Shown piece after piece: positions 1 through 11,756 of a stretch of 64,000 bases of DNA. Every line of letters begins with the position of its first letter. The first letter of the stretch is position 1. Made by a program: the position numbers and the translations under genes. The DNA is taken from positions 170,681,703 through 170,745,702 of the forward strand of contig NC_057800.1 of assembly GCF_018294505.1 (NCBI RefSeq). Direction: 5' to 3'. The notes beneath the pieces are model-generated. The model was not told where the DNA came from and did not search any database. It saw only the letters and a list, made by a program, of their open reading frames with translations. Source of the stretch: Triticum aestivum (Eukaryota > Streptophyta > Magnoliopsida > Poales > Poaceae).

Positions 1-1529
1 ATCCTTACTCATCATCCTCAAAAGAGGCACGGATCACTAGGAAATAACATGAACATATGGCATCATGAAATGAACAGATCAAGGACTTAGTGGAAATGCT
101 AAGTCCCTGAAAACAACATTAACGAATGCACCACTTTGCAAGCTTGTGCTAGTCACCACACACATCACAAAAATACATGGGTTGCACCTCTGGAAAGATG
201 GCAAAACATATAACAAAACACATGAAGAGCTCATGGGCATATCATGCACACAATAATCATGGCAAAAATGACAAATATCTAAATGGAGCAGTAGAACTGA
301 CAATTATCTCAAATAGCACTCTTCCAACAGCATTTCGGGCATCAAGATGAACTCCAATGAAAATGATGCAATGAGATGAGATGATGTACTCTCTGAGACG
401 AACATTTTGATATGCTATATGCGCAAAATGGAGTTACGAATGCGGAGATATAGCATGATGAAAAACGCAAATTATTAGGGTTTCGGGAGTAGAAAGTCAA
501 CCAAGGCAAACGGATCTCAGATCCAGATCGGGCCGGCACTGTTCATGCACGCAGCCCGAGGTTCGCCGGAGGCGGATCTCGCCGGAAGGAAGGGCGGGGA
601 GGAGCTCCGGTGGCCGGATCCGGAGCATTAAGCGGCGGTGGCGGCGGGGCGCCTCGGTGGCGGCGGCGGGGCCGCGCCGGTGAAGGGCGGCGCCGGCGGG
701 AGGGAGCGGTGGCGCCGGACGGCGACCCTGGCCGGCGAAGGCGGCGGCGAGAGCAGCGCGGCCGCGGGCGGGCGCGGATGGCGGCGCTCTGCAGCGCGGG
801 AGGCGAGGCGCGCGGGTGGCGGCGGCCGGCGGATCTGGGCCCGCGCGGGCCTGCCTTTGGCCCCACGGGCCGGCGGCAGCAGGAGGAGGAGAGAGAGGGC
901 GGCAGGGTGAGGTGTCGAGGCCGGATTGGCTGAGGGTGAGGGCGGACACGTCCGGTCGCCGGGCGGACATGTCCGGCGGCGTGAGGGAGAGGGAGGCTAG
1001 GGTTTCGTGCGCGAAAATGGACGGGGAGGACATATTTATAGGTAGAGGGAGCTAGGAGAGTCCAAATCAGGTGCGGTTTTCGGCCACGCGATCGTGATCG
1101 AACGACCGAGATGATGGAACAGGTTTTGGTGGGTTTTGGGCCAAAATGGAGGGGTGTTGGGCTGCAACACACATGAGGCCTTTTCGGTCCCTCAGTTAAC
1201 CGTTGGAGCATCAAACGAAGTCCAAATGGTACGAAACTTGACAGGCGGTCTACCGGTAGTAAACCAAGGCCGCTTGGCAAGTCTCGGTCCAATCCGGAAA
1301 TGTTTAATCCCCACACATGAAAGAAAGGTAGAAATGGCCACCGGAGGAGAACGGAGCGCCGGAATGCAAAACGGACAACGGGAAAAATGCTCGGATGCAT
1401 GAGACGAACACGTATGCGAATGAAATGCACATGATGACATGACATGCAATGCATGACACGCAAGCAATGACAAGGCAACAACAGGGAATAACTGGACGAC
1501 ACCTGGCACATCGGTCTCGGGGCGTTACA
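1..1529 (-). mobile_element. Gypsy-type LTR (TGTAACGCCCC head), minus strand, copy 1
   Basis: Read on the minus strand, an LTR begins TGTAACGCCCCGAGACC at 1529 and continues out of the window. A TATAAATA box lies on the minus strand near 1033-1040, followed by a very GC-rich leader (610-1000). The long open frames there come from base composition and are not genes. The LTR abuts the Angela pol fragment at 1529/1530, so this element is inserted in Angela. It resembles Triticeae Gypsy LTRs of the Fatima type by memory of the head and body, but the family name is uncertain. No internal region or primer site is visible. Confidence 0.65.
1033..1040 (-). promoter_or_regulatory. TATA box in LTR
   Basis: The minus strand reads TATAAATA about 490 bp inside the LTR that starts at 1529, followed by a GC-rich leader. 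This is the expected place for the retrotransposon core promoter. The same site occurs in the duplicate near 16945-16952. Confidence 0.5.
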
Positions 1530-4500
1530 ACTTTGCCCTCAGATCTGAGATAGAAGGTATACCCAATTGTCTTGTTTGGGTATTCTATGAAGATACAATT
1601 TTCTGCTTTGGGTTCTAGCTTTTGTGACCTAAGCCTATCGAGATAAGCATTGTAGCCCCAAACCTTAAGAAACAACAACTTTGGTTTCTTGCCAAACCAT
1701 AGTTCCTATTTAAAGTGAATGTAATTGTCTTTAATGCATAACCCCCCAAAAAATAGCGGTAGATTGCTAAGAGACATCATACACCATATCCAATAAGGTT
1801 CGATTACGACGTTCGGACACACCATCACGCCATGGTGTTCCAAGCGGCGTCAACTGTGAAACGATTCCACCTTGTCTTTAGTGATTGCCAAACTCATAAC
1901 TCAGATACTTTCCCTTTGATCAGATCAAAGGAACTTGATCTTTTTGTTACGATGATTCTCAACTTAACTCTGAAATTGCTTGAACTTTTCAAACATTCCA
2001 GACTTATGCTTCATTAAGTAAATATACCCACATCTACTCAATTCACCGGGGACGGTGAGAAAATAACGATATCCACCGTGCGCGTCAACACTCATCGGAC
2101 CACACACATCAGCATGTATGATTTCCAACAAGTCACTTGCTCGTTCCATTGTTCCAAAGAACGGGGTTTTAGTCATCTTACCAAAGAGGCATGGTTCGCA
2201 TGTGTCAAGTGATTCAAAATCAAGTGACTTCAAAAGTCCATTAGCATGGAGGTTCTTTCATGCGCTTTACACCAATATGACCTAAGTGGCAGTGCCACAT
2301 GAAAGTGGTACTTATCATTATCAACTCTACATCTTTTGGCATCAATGTTATGAACATGTGTATAACTATGACCGAGATTCAATAAACCATTCACATTGGG
2401 TGCATGACCATAGAAGGTATTATTCATGTAATCATAATAACCATTATTCTCTGACTGAAATGAATAACCGTATTGCAATAAACATGATCTAATCATGTCC
2501 ATGCTCAACGCAGACACCAATGCTAACAACATTTATCTAGGTTCAACACTAATCCCGAAGGTAGAGGGAGCATGCGATGGTGATCACATCAACCTTGGAA
2601 ACACTTCCAACACACATCGTCACCTCGCCCTTAGCTAGTCTCCGTTAATTCCCTAGCTTTTGTTTCAATTTACCAATATTAGCAACTGAACCGGTATCTA
2701 ATACCCAGGTGCTACTAGGAGTACTAGTAAGGTACACATCAATAACACACATATATCAAATATACTTTTGTTGAAGTTGACAGCCTTATCTACCAAGTAT
2801 TTGAGGTAGTTCCGCTATCAGTGACCGTTCCCCTAATAGAAGCACTTTGTCTCGGGTTTGGGTTCTTGGGTTTCTTCACTGGAGCAGCAACTGCCTTGCC
2901 ATTCAAGAAGTTTCCCTTCTTGCCCTTGCCCTTCTTTGAAACCAGTGCTCTTGTTAACCATCAACACTTGATGCCCCTTCTAGATTTCTACCTTTACAGC
3001 CTTAAGCACGACGAACATCTCTGGGATTATCTTCCCTTGCATGTTATATTTCATCACGAAACTCTAGTATCTTGGTGATAGCGACTGGAGAACTTTTATC
3101 AATCACTCTCTTATCTGGAAGATTAACTCCCACTTGATTCAAGTGATTGAAGTACCCAGACATTCTGAGCACAGGCTCACTGGCTGAGCCATTCTCCTCC
3201 ATCTTGTAGGCAAAGGTCTTGTCAGAGGTCTCAACCTCTCAACATGGGCATGAGCCTGAAATGCCAATTTCAGCTCTTCGAACATCTCATATGTTCAATG
3301 GCGTTCAAAATGCTTTTGGAGCCCCAACTTTAAGATGTAAAGCATGGCGCACTAAACTATCAGGTAGTCATTAGAACGTGTCTACCAGATGTTCACAACA
3401 TCCACAGACGACTCCAGAGGGGTTGGCACACCGAGCGGTGCATCAAGGACAGAAGCCTTCTATGTAGCAGTGAGGACAATCCTCAGACTACAGCCCTAGT
3501 CTGCACAGTTGCTTACAATATCTTTCAACTTAGTCTTTCTCTAGGAACGTATTAAAACAAAGAGCTAAAGTGTGAGCTATTAATCCACAACATAATTTGC
3601 AAAGACAATTTAGACTATGTTCATGATAATTAAGTTCATCTAATCAAATTATTCAATCAACTCCCACTCAGATAGACATCCCTCTAGTCATCTAAGTGAT
3701 ACATGATCCGAATCGACTAGGCTGTGTCCGATCATCACGTGAGACGGACTAGTCATCAACGGTGAACATCTCCATGTTGATCGTATCTACTATAAGACTC
3801 ATGTTCGACCTTTCAGTCTCTCGTGTTCTGAGGCCATGTCTGTACATGCTAGGCTCGTCAAGTCAACCTAAGTGTTTTGCATGTGTAAATCTGGCTTACA
3901 CCCGTTGTATTCGAACGTTAGAATTTATCACACCTGATCGTCATGTGGTGCTTCCAAACAACGAGCCTTCGCAACGGTGCACAGTTAGGGGGAACACTTT
4001 CTTGAAATTTTAGTGAGTGATCATCTTATTTATGCTACCGTCGTTCTAAGAAAATAAGATGTAAACATGACAAACATCACATGCAAATCATAAAGTGACA
4101 TGATAGGGCCAATATCATCTTGCGCCTTTGATCTCCATCTTCGAAGCGCGGCATGAACACCATCGTCACCGGCATGACGCCATGATCTCCATCATCGTGT
4201 CTTCATGAAGTTGCCTCGCCAACTATTACTTCTACTACTATGGCTAACGGTTAGCAATAAAGTAAAGTAATTACATGGCGTTTTCATTGAAACGCAGGTC
4301 ATAAATAAATTAAGGCAACTCCTATGGCTCCTGCCGGTTGTCATACTCATCGACATGCAAGTCGTGATTCCTATTACAAGAACGTGATCAATCTCATACA
4401 TCACATATATCATTCATCACATCCTTTTGGCCATATCACATCACATAGCATACCTTGCAAAAATAAGTTAGACGTCCTCTAATTGTTGTTGCATGTTTTA

Positions 4501-4853
4501 CGTGGCTGCTATGGGTTTCTAGCAAGAACGTTTCTTACCTACGCAAAACCACAATAGTGATATGCCAATTTCTATTTACCCTTCATAAGGACCCTTTTCA
4601 TCGAATCCGATCCGACTAAAGTGGGAGAGACAGCCACCCGCCAGCCACCTTATGCATCAAGTGCATGTCAGTCGGTGGAACCAGTCTCACGTAAGCGTAC
4701 GTGTAAGGTCGGTCAGGGCCGCTTCAGCTCACAATGCCGCCGGATAAAGATAAGACTAGTAACGGTAAGCAGCTTGAACAAATCATCGCCCACAACTGCT
4801 TTGTGTTCTACTCGTGCATAGAATCTATGCATAGACCTAGCTCATGATGCCAC
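1530..4853 (-). pseudogene. Angela/BARE-type Copia internal region, gag to integrase, decayed (copy 1)
   Basis: The minus strand carries leader, gag, protease and integrase homology, collinear with the better copy at 58738-63048. The gag start codon reads ATA at 3578-3580. The gag and protease parts are broken by stops and frameshifts. The clearest block is 1964-2233 (the CEPCLFGKMTKTP segment and the ADVCGP integrase core). A further block ends at 1530 with KLEPKAENCIF and GYTFYLRSEGK, just before the reverse transcriptase would start. There the TGTAACG LTR interrupts it. No product is expected. Reverse transcriptase, RNase H and the 3' LTR lie outside the window or are lost. Confidence 0.85.
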
Positions 4854-6600
4854 TATTGGGGAACATATCAATAATTCAGAAAAAATCCTATGTGTCACCA
4901 AGATCAATCTAGGAGATACTAGCAATGAGAGAGAGGGAGTGCATCTTCATACCCTTGAAGATCGCTAAGCGGAAGCGTTACAAGAACGCAGTTGGTGGAG
5001 TCGTACACGCAGCGATTCAGATCGCGATCGATTCCGATCTAAGCGCCGAACAACGGTGCCTCCGCGTTCAACACACGTACAGCCCGGGAACGTCTCCTCG
5101 TTGATCCAGCAAGGGGAGAGGAGAAGTTGAGGGAGAACTCCGACAGCACGACGGCGTGGTGGTGATGGAGCTCGTGGTTCTCCGGCAGAGTTTCGCCAAG
5201 CGCTGCGGAGGAGGAGGAGGTGTAGGAGAGGGGGAAGGCCTGCGCCAGGGGAAGGGTGTGTGGCTGCCCTCTCTCTCCCTCACTATATATAGGGGGAAGG
5301 GGTGGAGGAGGCGCCCTAGGGTTCCCTAGGGGAGGGGCGGCAGCCACAAGGGAAACCCTAGATGGGTTTGGGCGCCCCCACCCCTAGGAAACTTGCCCCC
5401 CAAGCCGGGAGGGGTGACTTCCCTAGGGAAGGCACCCCCCCCTCTCCAGGTTACATGAGATGGGGTGGGAGGGGCGCTCAGTCCCTTAGTGGTCTGATAT
5501 GCCCCCTCCCCTTGGCCCATAAGGCCCACCAACACTTGTCGGGGCCTCCGAAACCCCTTTCGGACACGCTGGTCGTCACCCGGTACCCCCAGAACAATTC
5601 CGGACTCCAATACCCTTCGTCCAATATATCGATCTTCACCTTCGGACCATTCCGGAACTCCTCGTCACATCCGGGATCTCATCCGAGACTCCGAACAACC
5701 TTCGGTAACCACATACTAATTACCATAACAACTCTAGCGTCACCGAACCTTAAGTGTGTAGACCCTACGGGTTCGGGAACCATGCAGACATGACCGAGAC
5801 ATCTCTCTGGCCAATAACCAATAGAGGGATCTGGATACCCATATTGGCTCCCACATATTCCACGATGATCTCATCGGATGAACCATGATGTCAGGGATTC
5901 AATCAATCCCGTATACAATTCCCTTCGTCTATCGGTATGTTACTTGCCCGAGATTCGATCGTCGGTATCCCCATACCTCGTTCAATCTTGTTACTGGCAA
6001 GTCTCTTTACTTGTTCCATAACGCGTGATCCCGTGGCTAACTCCTTAGTCACATTGAGCTCATTATGATGATGCATTACCGAGTGGGCCCAGAGATACCT
6101 CTCCATCATACGGAGTGACAAATCCCAGTCTCGATTTGTGCCAACCCAATAGACACTTTTGGAGATACCTGTAGTGCACCTTTATAGCCACCCAGTTACG
6201 TTGTGATGTTTGGTACACCCAAAGCATTCCTACGGTATCCAGGAGTTGCACAATCTCATGGTCTAAGGAAATGATACTTGACATTAGAAAAGCTTTAGCA
6301 AATGAACTACACGATCTTGTGCTACGCTTAAGATTGGGTCTTGTCCATCGCCTCATTCTCCTAATGATGTGATCCCGTTATCAATGACATCCAATGTCCA
6401 TGGTCAGGAAACCATGACCATCTATTGATCAACGAGCTAGTCAACTAGAGGCTTACTAGGGACATATTACGATCTATGTATTCACACATGTATTACGGTT
6501 TCCGGTTAATACAATTATAGCATGAACAATAGACAATTATCATGAACAGGAAAAATGATAATAACCATTTTATTATTGCCTCTAGGGCATATTTCCAACA
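4854..6600 (-). mobile_element. Angela/BARE-type Copia 5' LTR, minus strand (copy 1)
   Basis: The minus strand begins TGTTGGAAATATGCCCTAGA at 6600 and ends CCCCAATA at 4854, 1747 bp, the usual size for this family. The next bases on the minus strand form a decayed primer site (GTGGCATCATGAGC, against TGGTATCAGAGC in the better copy at 58739). The final LTR base pair differs from the CCCCAACA of the other copies. A TATATATAG box lies near 5285-5293. The LTR is inserted in the TGATACG-type LTR that continues at 6601. Confidence 0.9.
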
Positions 6601-7428
6601 TACAAAGCACCTCTTCCCATTGCAAGATAAATAGATCAGGTTGGCCTAACAAAACCCAAATATCGAAGAAGAAATACGAGGCTATAAGCAACATGCATAT
6701 AAGATATTAAAGAAACTCAAATAACTTTCATGGATATAAAAAGATAGATCTGATCATAAACTCAAAGTTCATCAGATCACAACAAACATACTGCAAAAGA
6801 GTTACATCATATGGATCTCCAAGAGACCATTGTATTGAGAATCAAGAGAGAGAGAGAGAGAGATGAAGCCATCTAGCTACTAACTACGGACCCGAAGGTC
6901 TACAAAGAACTACTCACGCATCATCGGAGAGGCACCAATGGAGGTGGTGAACCCCATCTGAGATGGTGTCTAGATTGGATCTGGTGGTTCTGGACTCTGC
7001 GGCTGGTGGATGAATATTTCGCCGACTCCAATAGGATTTTAGGATTTTTGGAGTATTTATAGAGCAAAGAGGAAGTCCGGGGGGCACCCGAGGTGGGCAC
7101 AACCCACCAAGGCGCGCCTGGGCCTCCTGGGGCACCCTGGTGGGTTGTCCCCTCCTCGGGACTACCCCAGGTGCAACCAGGGCCCAACATGTTCCTTCTG
7201 GTCCATAAAAAATCTCTGTAAAGTTTCGTGGCATTTGGACTCCGTATGATATTGATTTTCTGCGATGTAAAAAACATGGGGAAAACAGGAATTAGCACTT
7301 GGCACTATGTCAATAGGTTAGTACCAAAAATGATATAAAATGACTATAAAATGATTATAAAACATCCAAGATTGATAATATAACAGCATGGAACAATCAA
7401 AAATTATAGATACGTTGGAGACGTATCA
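6601..7428 (-). mobile_element. Remnant of TGATACG-type Gypsy LTR, minus strand (copy 1)
   Basis: The minus strand begins TGATACGTCTCCAACGTATC at 7428 and runs 828 bp until the Angela LTR cuts it at 6600. A TATAAATA box on the minus strand lies near 7054-7061. An AG dinucleotide run sits near 6845-6865. The LTR is inserted in the internal part of the Sabrina-like element: its first bases supply the stop codon of the frame that ends at 7426. Related by its head to the plus-strand element at 8449, but with a different body. Family name not assigned. Confidence 0.75.
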
Positions 7429-7920
7429 CATCCTAGCATTCAAAGATTTTTCTTTCCACTTGCATAATAATTTCTTAAGATCATCTCTATCCTTACAAGC
7501 AAGAAAGTCCCTAGCTACCTCTCCATCCATAAAATAACCCTCAGGCATAACATGAAATTCATATCTAGGAGAGCTAGGTCTAACAGGTGTTTCAAAGTGT
7601 TCAGTTTCAATAATCTCATCTGTTTCAGAAACGTCATCATCTTCAGCATACTCAATGGTTCTAGCTCTAGCAAGTTGTTCGTCAAGAAATTCACCCAGTG
7701 GCACAGTTTTATCAAGCAAAGTAGTAGCATCATAAGCATCATTCATAGTAGAAGTAGCATCATCAATAACATGCGACATACCAAAATCAATAGCAGGTGT
7801 AGGTGTCGCAAGCTTACTCAAAACAGAAGGTGAATCAAGTGCAAAGCTAGATGGCAGTTCCTTACCTCCCCTCGTTCTAGAGGAAAAAATCTTGGTTTTG
7901 GTATGTTTCAGATTCTTCAT
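7426..7920 (-). pseudogene. 5' internal ORF of Sabrina-like element, cut by an LTR (copy 1)
   Basis: Open frame of 164 codons that starts 50 bp inside the primer-binding site, as expected for the first internal ORF of the element. The product is hydrophilic, rich in Asp, Glu, Thr and Ser, with an acidic middle (AEDDDVSETDEIIETEHFE) and a Lys-rich end (KKLLCKWKEKSLNARM). No catalytic motif or zinc knuckle is visible. The last codon before the stop is native, and the stop TGA is the first three bases of the LTR inserted at 7428. The original protein was therefore longer. Function unknown. Confidence 0.6.
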
Positions 7921-7969
7921 AGTGATGAACAGATATAAATTTCAAGTGACTCAGAGAATAGAGCTATGC

Positions 7970-7987
7970 TCCCCGGCAACGGCACCA
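7970..7987 (-). other. Primer-binding site of Sabrina-like element (copy 1)
   Basis: The minus strand reads TGGTGCCGTTGCCGGGGA, one base from the 3' end complement of plant tRNA-Asp (TGGCGCCGTTGCCGGGGA), the primer typical of the Athila-type Gypsy lineage. It lies 11 bp downstream of the LTR end at 7999. Confidence 0.75.
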
Positions 7988-7998
7988 GAAAAAGGTCT

Positions 7999-8448
7999 TG
8001 ATAACCCACAAATATAGGGGATCGCAACAGTTTTTGAGGATAGAGTATTCAACCCAAATTTATTGATTCGGCACAAGGGGAGCCAAAGAATATTCACAAG
8101 TATTAGTAGCTGAGTTGTCAATTGAAATATTTAATATCTGCAGCAAAGTATTTAGTAGCAAAGTAATATGGAAGTAACGGTAATAGTGGAAAAAGTAACA
8201 ATAGCAGTTTTGTAGTGATTGTAATAGCACAACGACAAAGTAACTTAGCAAAGATCAATATGTGAAAAGCTCGTCGGCAACGGATCGACAATGATAATTG
8301 TGTTGGATGATATTCATCATGTAGCATTTATAACCTAGGGTGACACAGAACTAGCTCCAATTCATCAATATAATGTAGGCATGTATTTCGTATATAATCA
8401 TACGTGCTTATGGAAAAGAACTTGCATGACATCTTTTGTCCTACCGTC
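7999..8448 (-). mobile_element. Sabrina-like 5' LTR, 3' portion (copy 1)
   Basis: The LTR ends GGGTTATCA at 7999 on the minus strand. At 8448 it is interrupted by the plus-strand element at 8449. In copy 1 the remaining LTR is absent because the duplication junction lies inside the inserted element. In copy 2 the missing part resumes at 31757. Confidence 0.7.
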
Positions 8449-10030
8449 TGATACGTCTCCAACGTATCTATAATTTTTGATTGCTCCATGCTATATTATC
8501 TACTGTTTTAGGAAATATTGGGCTTTATTATCCACTTTTATATTATTTTTGGGACTAACCTATTAACTGGAGGCCCAGCCGAGATTTGCTGTTTTATGCC
8601 TATTTCAGTATTTCGAGGAAAAGGAATATCAGACGGAGTCAAAACGGAACGAAATCAACTAGAGAAGTTAATTTTGGAAGGAAACTAACTAATCTGTTGG
8701 GCTTGGAGTGCATGTCAGGGGATTCCCGGGCTGCCCACGAGGGTGGGGGGCGCGCCCCTCCCCCCTGGGCGCGCCCCCTACCTCATGAGCACCCCGGAGG
8801 TCCACCGACATACCCCTTGCACCCATATATACCTACGTACCCTAAAACTTCCAGAACAGAACCTAGATCGAGAGTTCCGCCGCCGCAAGCCTCCAGAGCC
8901 ACGAAAAACCTATCGGGACCCCTTTCCGGTACCCTGTCGGAGGGGGGATCCATCTCCGATGGCCATCTTCATCATCCTGGCGCTATCCATGACGACGAGG
9001 GAGTAGTTCACCCTCGGGGCTGAGGGTATGTACCAGTAGCTATGTGTTTGATCTCTCTCTCTCGTGTTCTCTCTCGTGTTCCCTTTATGGCACGATCTTG
9101 ATGTATCCCGAGCTTTGATATTGTAGTTGTATCTTATGATGTTTCTCCCCCTCTACTCTCTTGTGATGAATTGAGTTTCCCCTTTGAAGTTATCTTATCG
9201 GATTGAGTCTTTATGAGAACACTTGATGTATGTCTTGGTGATCAACTTGCAGGTTTCGTGACATTGGGAACCTATGCATAGGGGTTGGCACACGTTCTTG
9301 ATTCTCCGGTAGAAACTTTGGGGCACTCTTTGAAGTACTTTTATGTTGGTTGGATAAATCTGATATTGTGTGATGCATATCGTATAATCATGCCCACGGA
9401 TACTTGAGGTGACAATGGAGTATCTAGGTGACATTAGGGTTTTGGTTGATTTGTATCTTAAGGTGTTATTCTAGTACGAACTCTTTTATAGATTGATCCG
9501 AAAGAATAGCTTTGTGGTGGTTTCGTACCCGACCATAATCTCTACGTTTGTTCTCCGCTATTAGTGGCTTTGGAGTGACTCTTTGTCGCATGTTGAGGGC
9601 TTGTCATATGATCTATCTATGTTATTATTGTTGAGAGAACTTACACTAGTGAAAGTATGAACCCTAGGCCTTCTTTCCTATCATTGCAATACCGTTTACG
9701 CTCACTTTTACCGCTCGCTACCTTGCTGTTTTTATATTTTCAGATTACAAAAACCCATATCTACCATCCATATTGCACTTGTATCACCATCTCTTCGCCG
9801 AACTAGTGCACCTATACAATTTACCGTTGTATTGGGTGTGTTGGGGACACAAGAGACTTTTTGTTATTTGGTTGCAGGGTTGTTTGAGAGAGACCATCTT
9901 CCTCCTACGCCTCTTGGGGATTGATAAACCTGAGGTCATCCACTTGAGGGAAATTTGCTACTGTCCTACAAACCTGTGCACTTGCAGGACCAACAACATC
10001 TACAAGAAGAATGTTGTGTAGTAGACACCA
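8449..10030 (+). mobile_element. 5' LTR (copy 1)
   Basis: 1582-bp LTR from TGATACGTCTCC to GACACCA. Its 3' LTR partner starts at 14612. The head contains the perfect 7-bp inverted repeat GATACGT/ACGTATC with a 5-base loop. A TATATATA box lies near 8825-8833, followed by a transcribed-looking leader with a CT repeat near 9052-9075. Open frames across 8586-9023 are not supported as genes. Confidence 0.85.
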
Positions 10031-10040
10031 AGCTCTTTTC

Positions 10041-10058
10041 TGGCGCCGTTGCCAGGGA
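10041..10058 (+). other. Primer-binding site (copy 1)
   Basis: TGGCGCCGTTGCCAGGGA, matching the tRNA-Asp complement except one G to A change that is absent from the second copy at 25603-25620. It starts 11 bp after the LTR end. Confidence 0.85.
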
Positions 10059-10157
10059 GGCTAGGCAAGTGAAGGTATATCTTTAGATCTTGCTGTCGAA
10101 TCTTTTTGTTTCTTGTTTTAGCACTAGTCTAGTTTATAAAATAAAATTACAAAAAAA

Positions 10158-11756
10158 ATGGAGTTAAGTTTGTCTCATACGCTTCACCTTTTTAATATCT
10201 TTCGTGAGTATGATGGAAAGGATAATTGTGCTCAAGTGCTAGAAGAATAAATCTCTAAATTGTTTGGCACTAAATCTTTGAATGATGAGCATGATTGCAA
10301 TGTTGTTAGTACGAATTCTTTGAATATCCATGATGCTAATGATAATTGCACTAGTTATGATGAAAATATCTCTTATGAGCATGTCAACTTTTGTGGAGTG
10401 CATGTTTGCATGAACACACCAAATAGAGAAGATATTTATTGCAAGAGGCATAAGTACCTAGAAACCAAATTGTTGCAAGAAGAGCTAGATGAATGTACTG
10501 AAAGATTCAATATTTTTCGTGCTCCTTGTGAACTTTGCAATGAACATGGTCATTTAAAGCTCCAATGCTATTTGTTTCATGATCAAGTCATGTCCAAATA
10601 TTGTGATAATTTGATTACCCTTGAGCATCATAAAGAACTTAGCCTTCTTTTGGGTTATGAAGAAATGAAACGTATAACTGAGGGTATTCCAAAATTTAAT
10701 CTTGATAGATTTCTTGATTTTGATCTAGAAAAGATTTATATGTATTGTGCGGTGAATTGCATTAAAAATCCTTATATTGCTAATTACATAAAGAAAAGAA
10801 AACAAATAGAAGATGAAGAGAATACTAATGAAAGGGAAGAGACTTCCCAATCTCCTCCTGTTATTTCTTATGATGAATCAGGTAACGAGGAGGAGCTTTC
10901 TATTCAACCAATCTCATCAATAAGGAGCTCAAAGAGGAAGGTTGAACCTACACATAATGTGAAGAAGAAAAAGAAAAAAAGGAGAAACAAAGGTAAAAAG
11001 GTATCCCTTCCAAAGGATGTTGCTCCTACTGCTTGTGATAATGATAATTGCTATACTATTGGTGCTATCCATACTATTAATGATGAGAGTGATTATGCTT
11101 ATGATATGAAAAGGCCCAAGCTTGGGGAAGCTATGTTTGATGAGAATGACATATTTGAGAATATATTTGCTGAAATTAATGTTTGTCCCAAGCTTGGGGA
11201 TGCTACGTTTAGTGAAGAAGATATTTTTAGTCCCCCAAGCTTTGATGAGCAAATTTATTATGATGAAAGCATGCCTCCTATCTATGATGATTATTGTGAT
11301 GACACGTATGCTTTAAAGAATAATGATAACCATGAAACTTGTCATCTTGATCTTAATTTTCAATCACATGATAGTTATTTTGTTGAGTTTGCTCCCACTA
11401 TTATTCATGAGAAGAATTTTGCTTATGTGGAGAGTTGTAAATTTTCTATGCAAGTAGATCATGAAAAGAATGCTTTAGGTGCTAGTTATATTGTTGAATT
11501 CATTCATTATGCTACTGAAAATTATTATGAGGGAGGAACATATGCTTGTAGGAATTGCAATAATATCAAGTTTCCTCTCTATGTGCTTAAAGTTTTGAAG
11601 TTATGCTTGTTTTACCTTCCTATGCAAGTTGATTATTGTTCCCATAAGTTGTTTGCTCATAAAATCCCTATTCATAGAAAGTGGGTTAGGCTTAAACGTG
11701 CTAGTCATGTTCTTCATTATGCTCTCTTTATGTTTCAATTCTTATCTTTTATGTGA
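10158..11756 (+). pseudogene. Single 532-codon ORF of the non-autonomous element, nonsense at codon 31 (copy 1)
   Basis: The frame opens at ATG 10158, shared with copy 2 at 25719, and ends at 11754-11756. One in-frame TAA at 10248-10250 replaces a Glu codon of copy 2; the remainder is open. Visible features: a CX2CX4HX4C zinc knuckle (CELCNEHGHLKLQC) at residues 124-137, as in retroviral-type nucleocapsid; a Lys/Arg-rich patch at about 257-281 that could bind nucleic acid or act as a nuclear signal; a repeated PKLG(E/D)A motif at 320 and 344; and an acidic central part. No protease or polymerase motif follows. The zinc knuckle suggests a Gag-like role, but the protein is longer and more acidic than a usual Gag, so this is an inference. 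Confidence 0.7.

Noticed and set aside
497..1511. Long minus-strand open frames (178 and 322 codons) and plus-strand frames in 610-1055, repeated at 16409-17423
   Set aside because: They lie within an LTR with extreme GC content, overlap in several frames, and show low-complexity Pro/Arg/Ala products. They are a composition effect, not genes.
5039..5793. Open frames of 71-143 codons on both strands (also 20951-21705)
   Set aside because: They lie in the GC-rich promoter and leader part of the Angela LTR and are family-wide LTR sequence.
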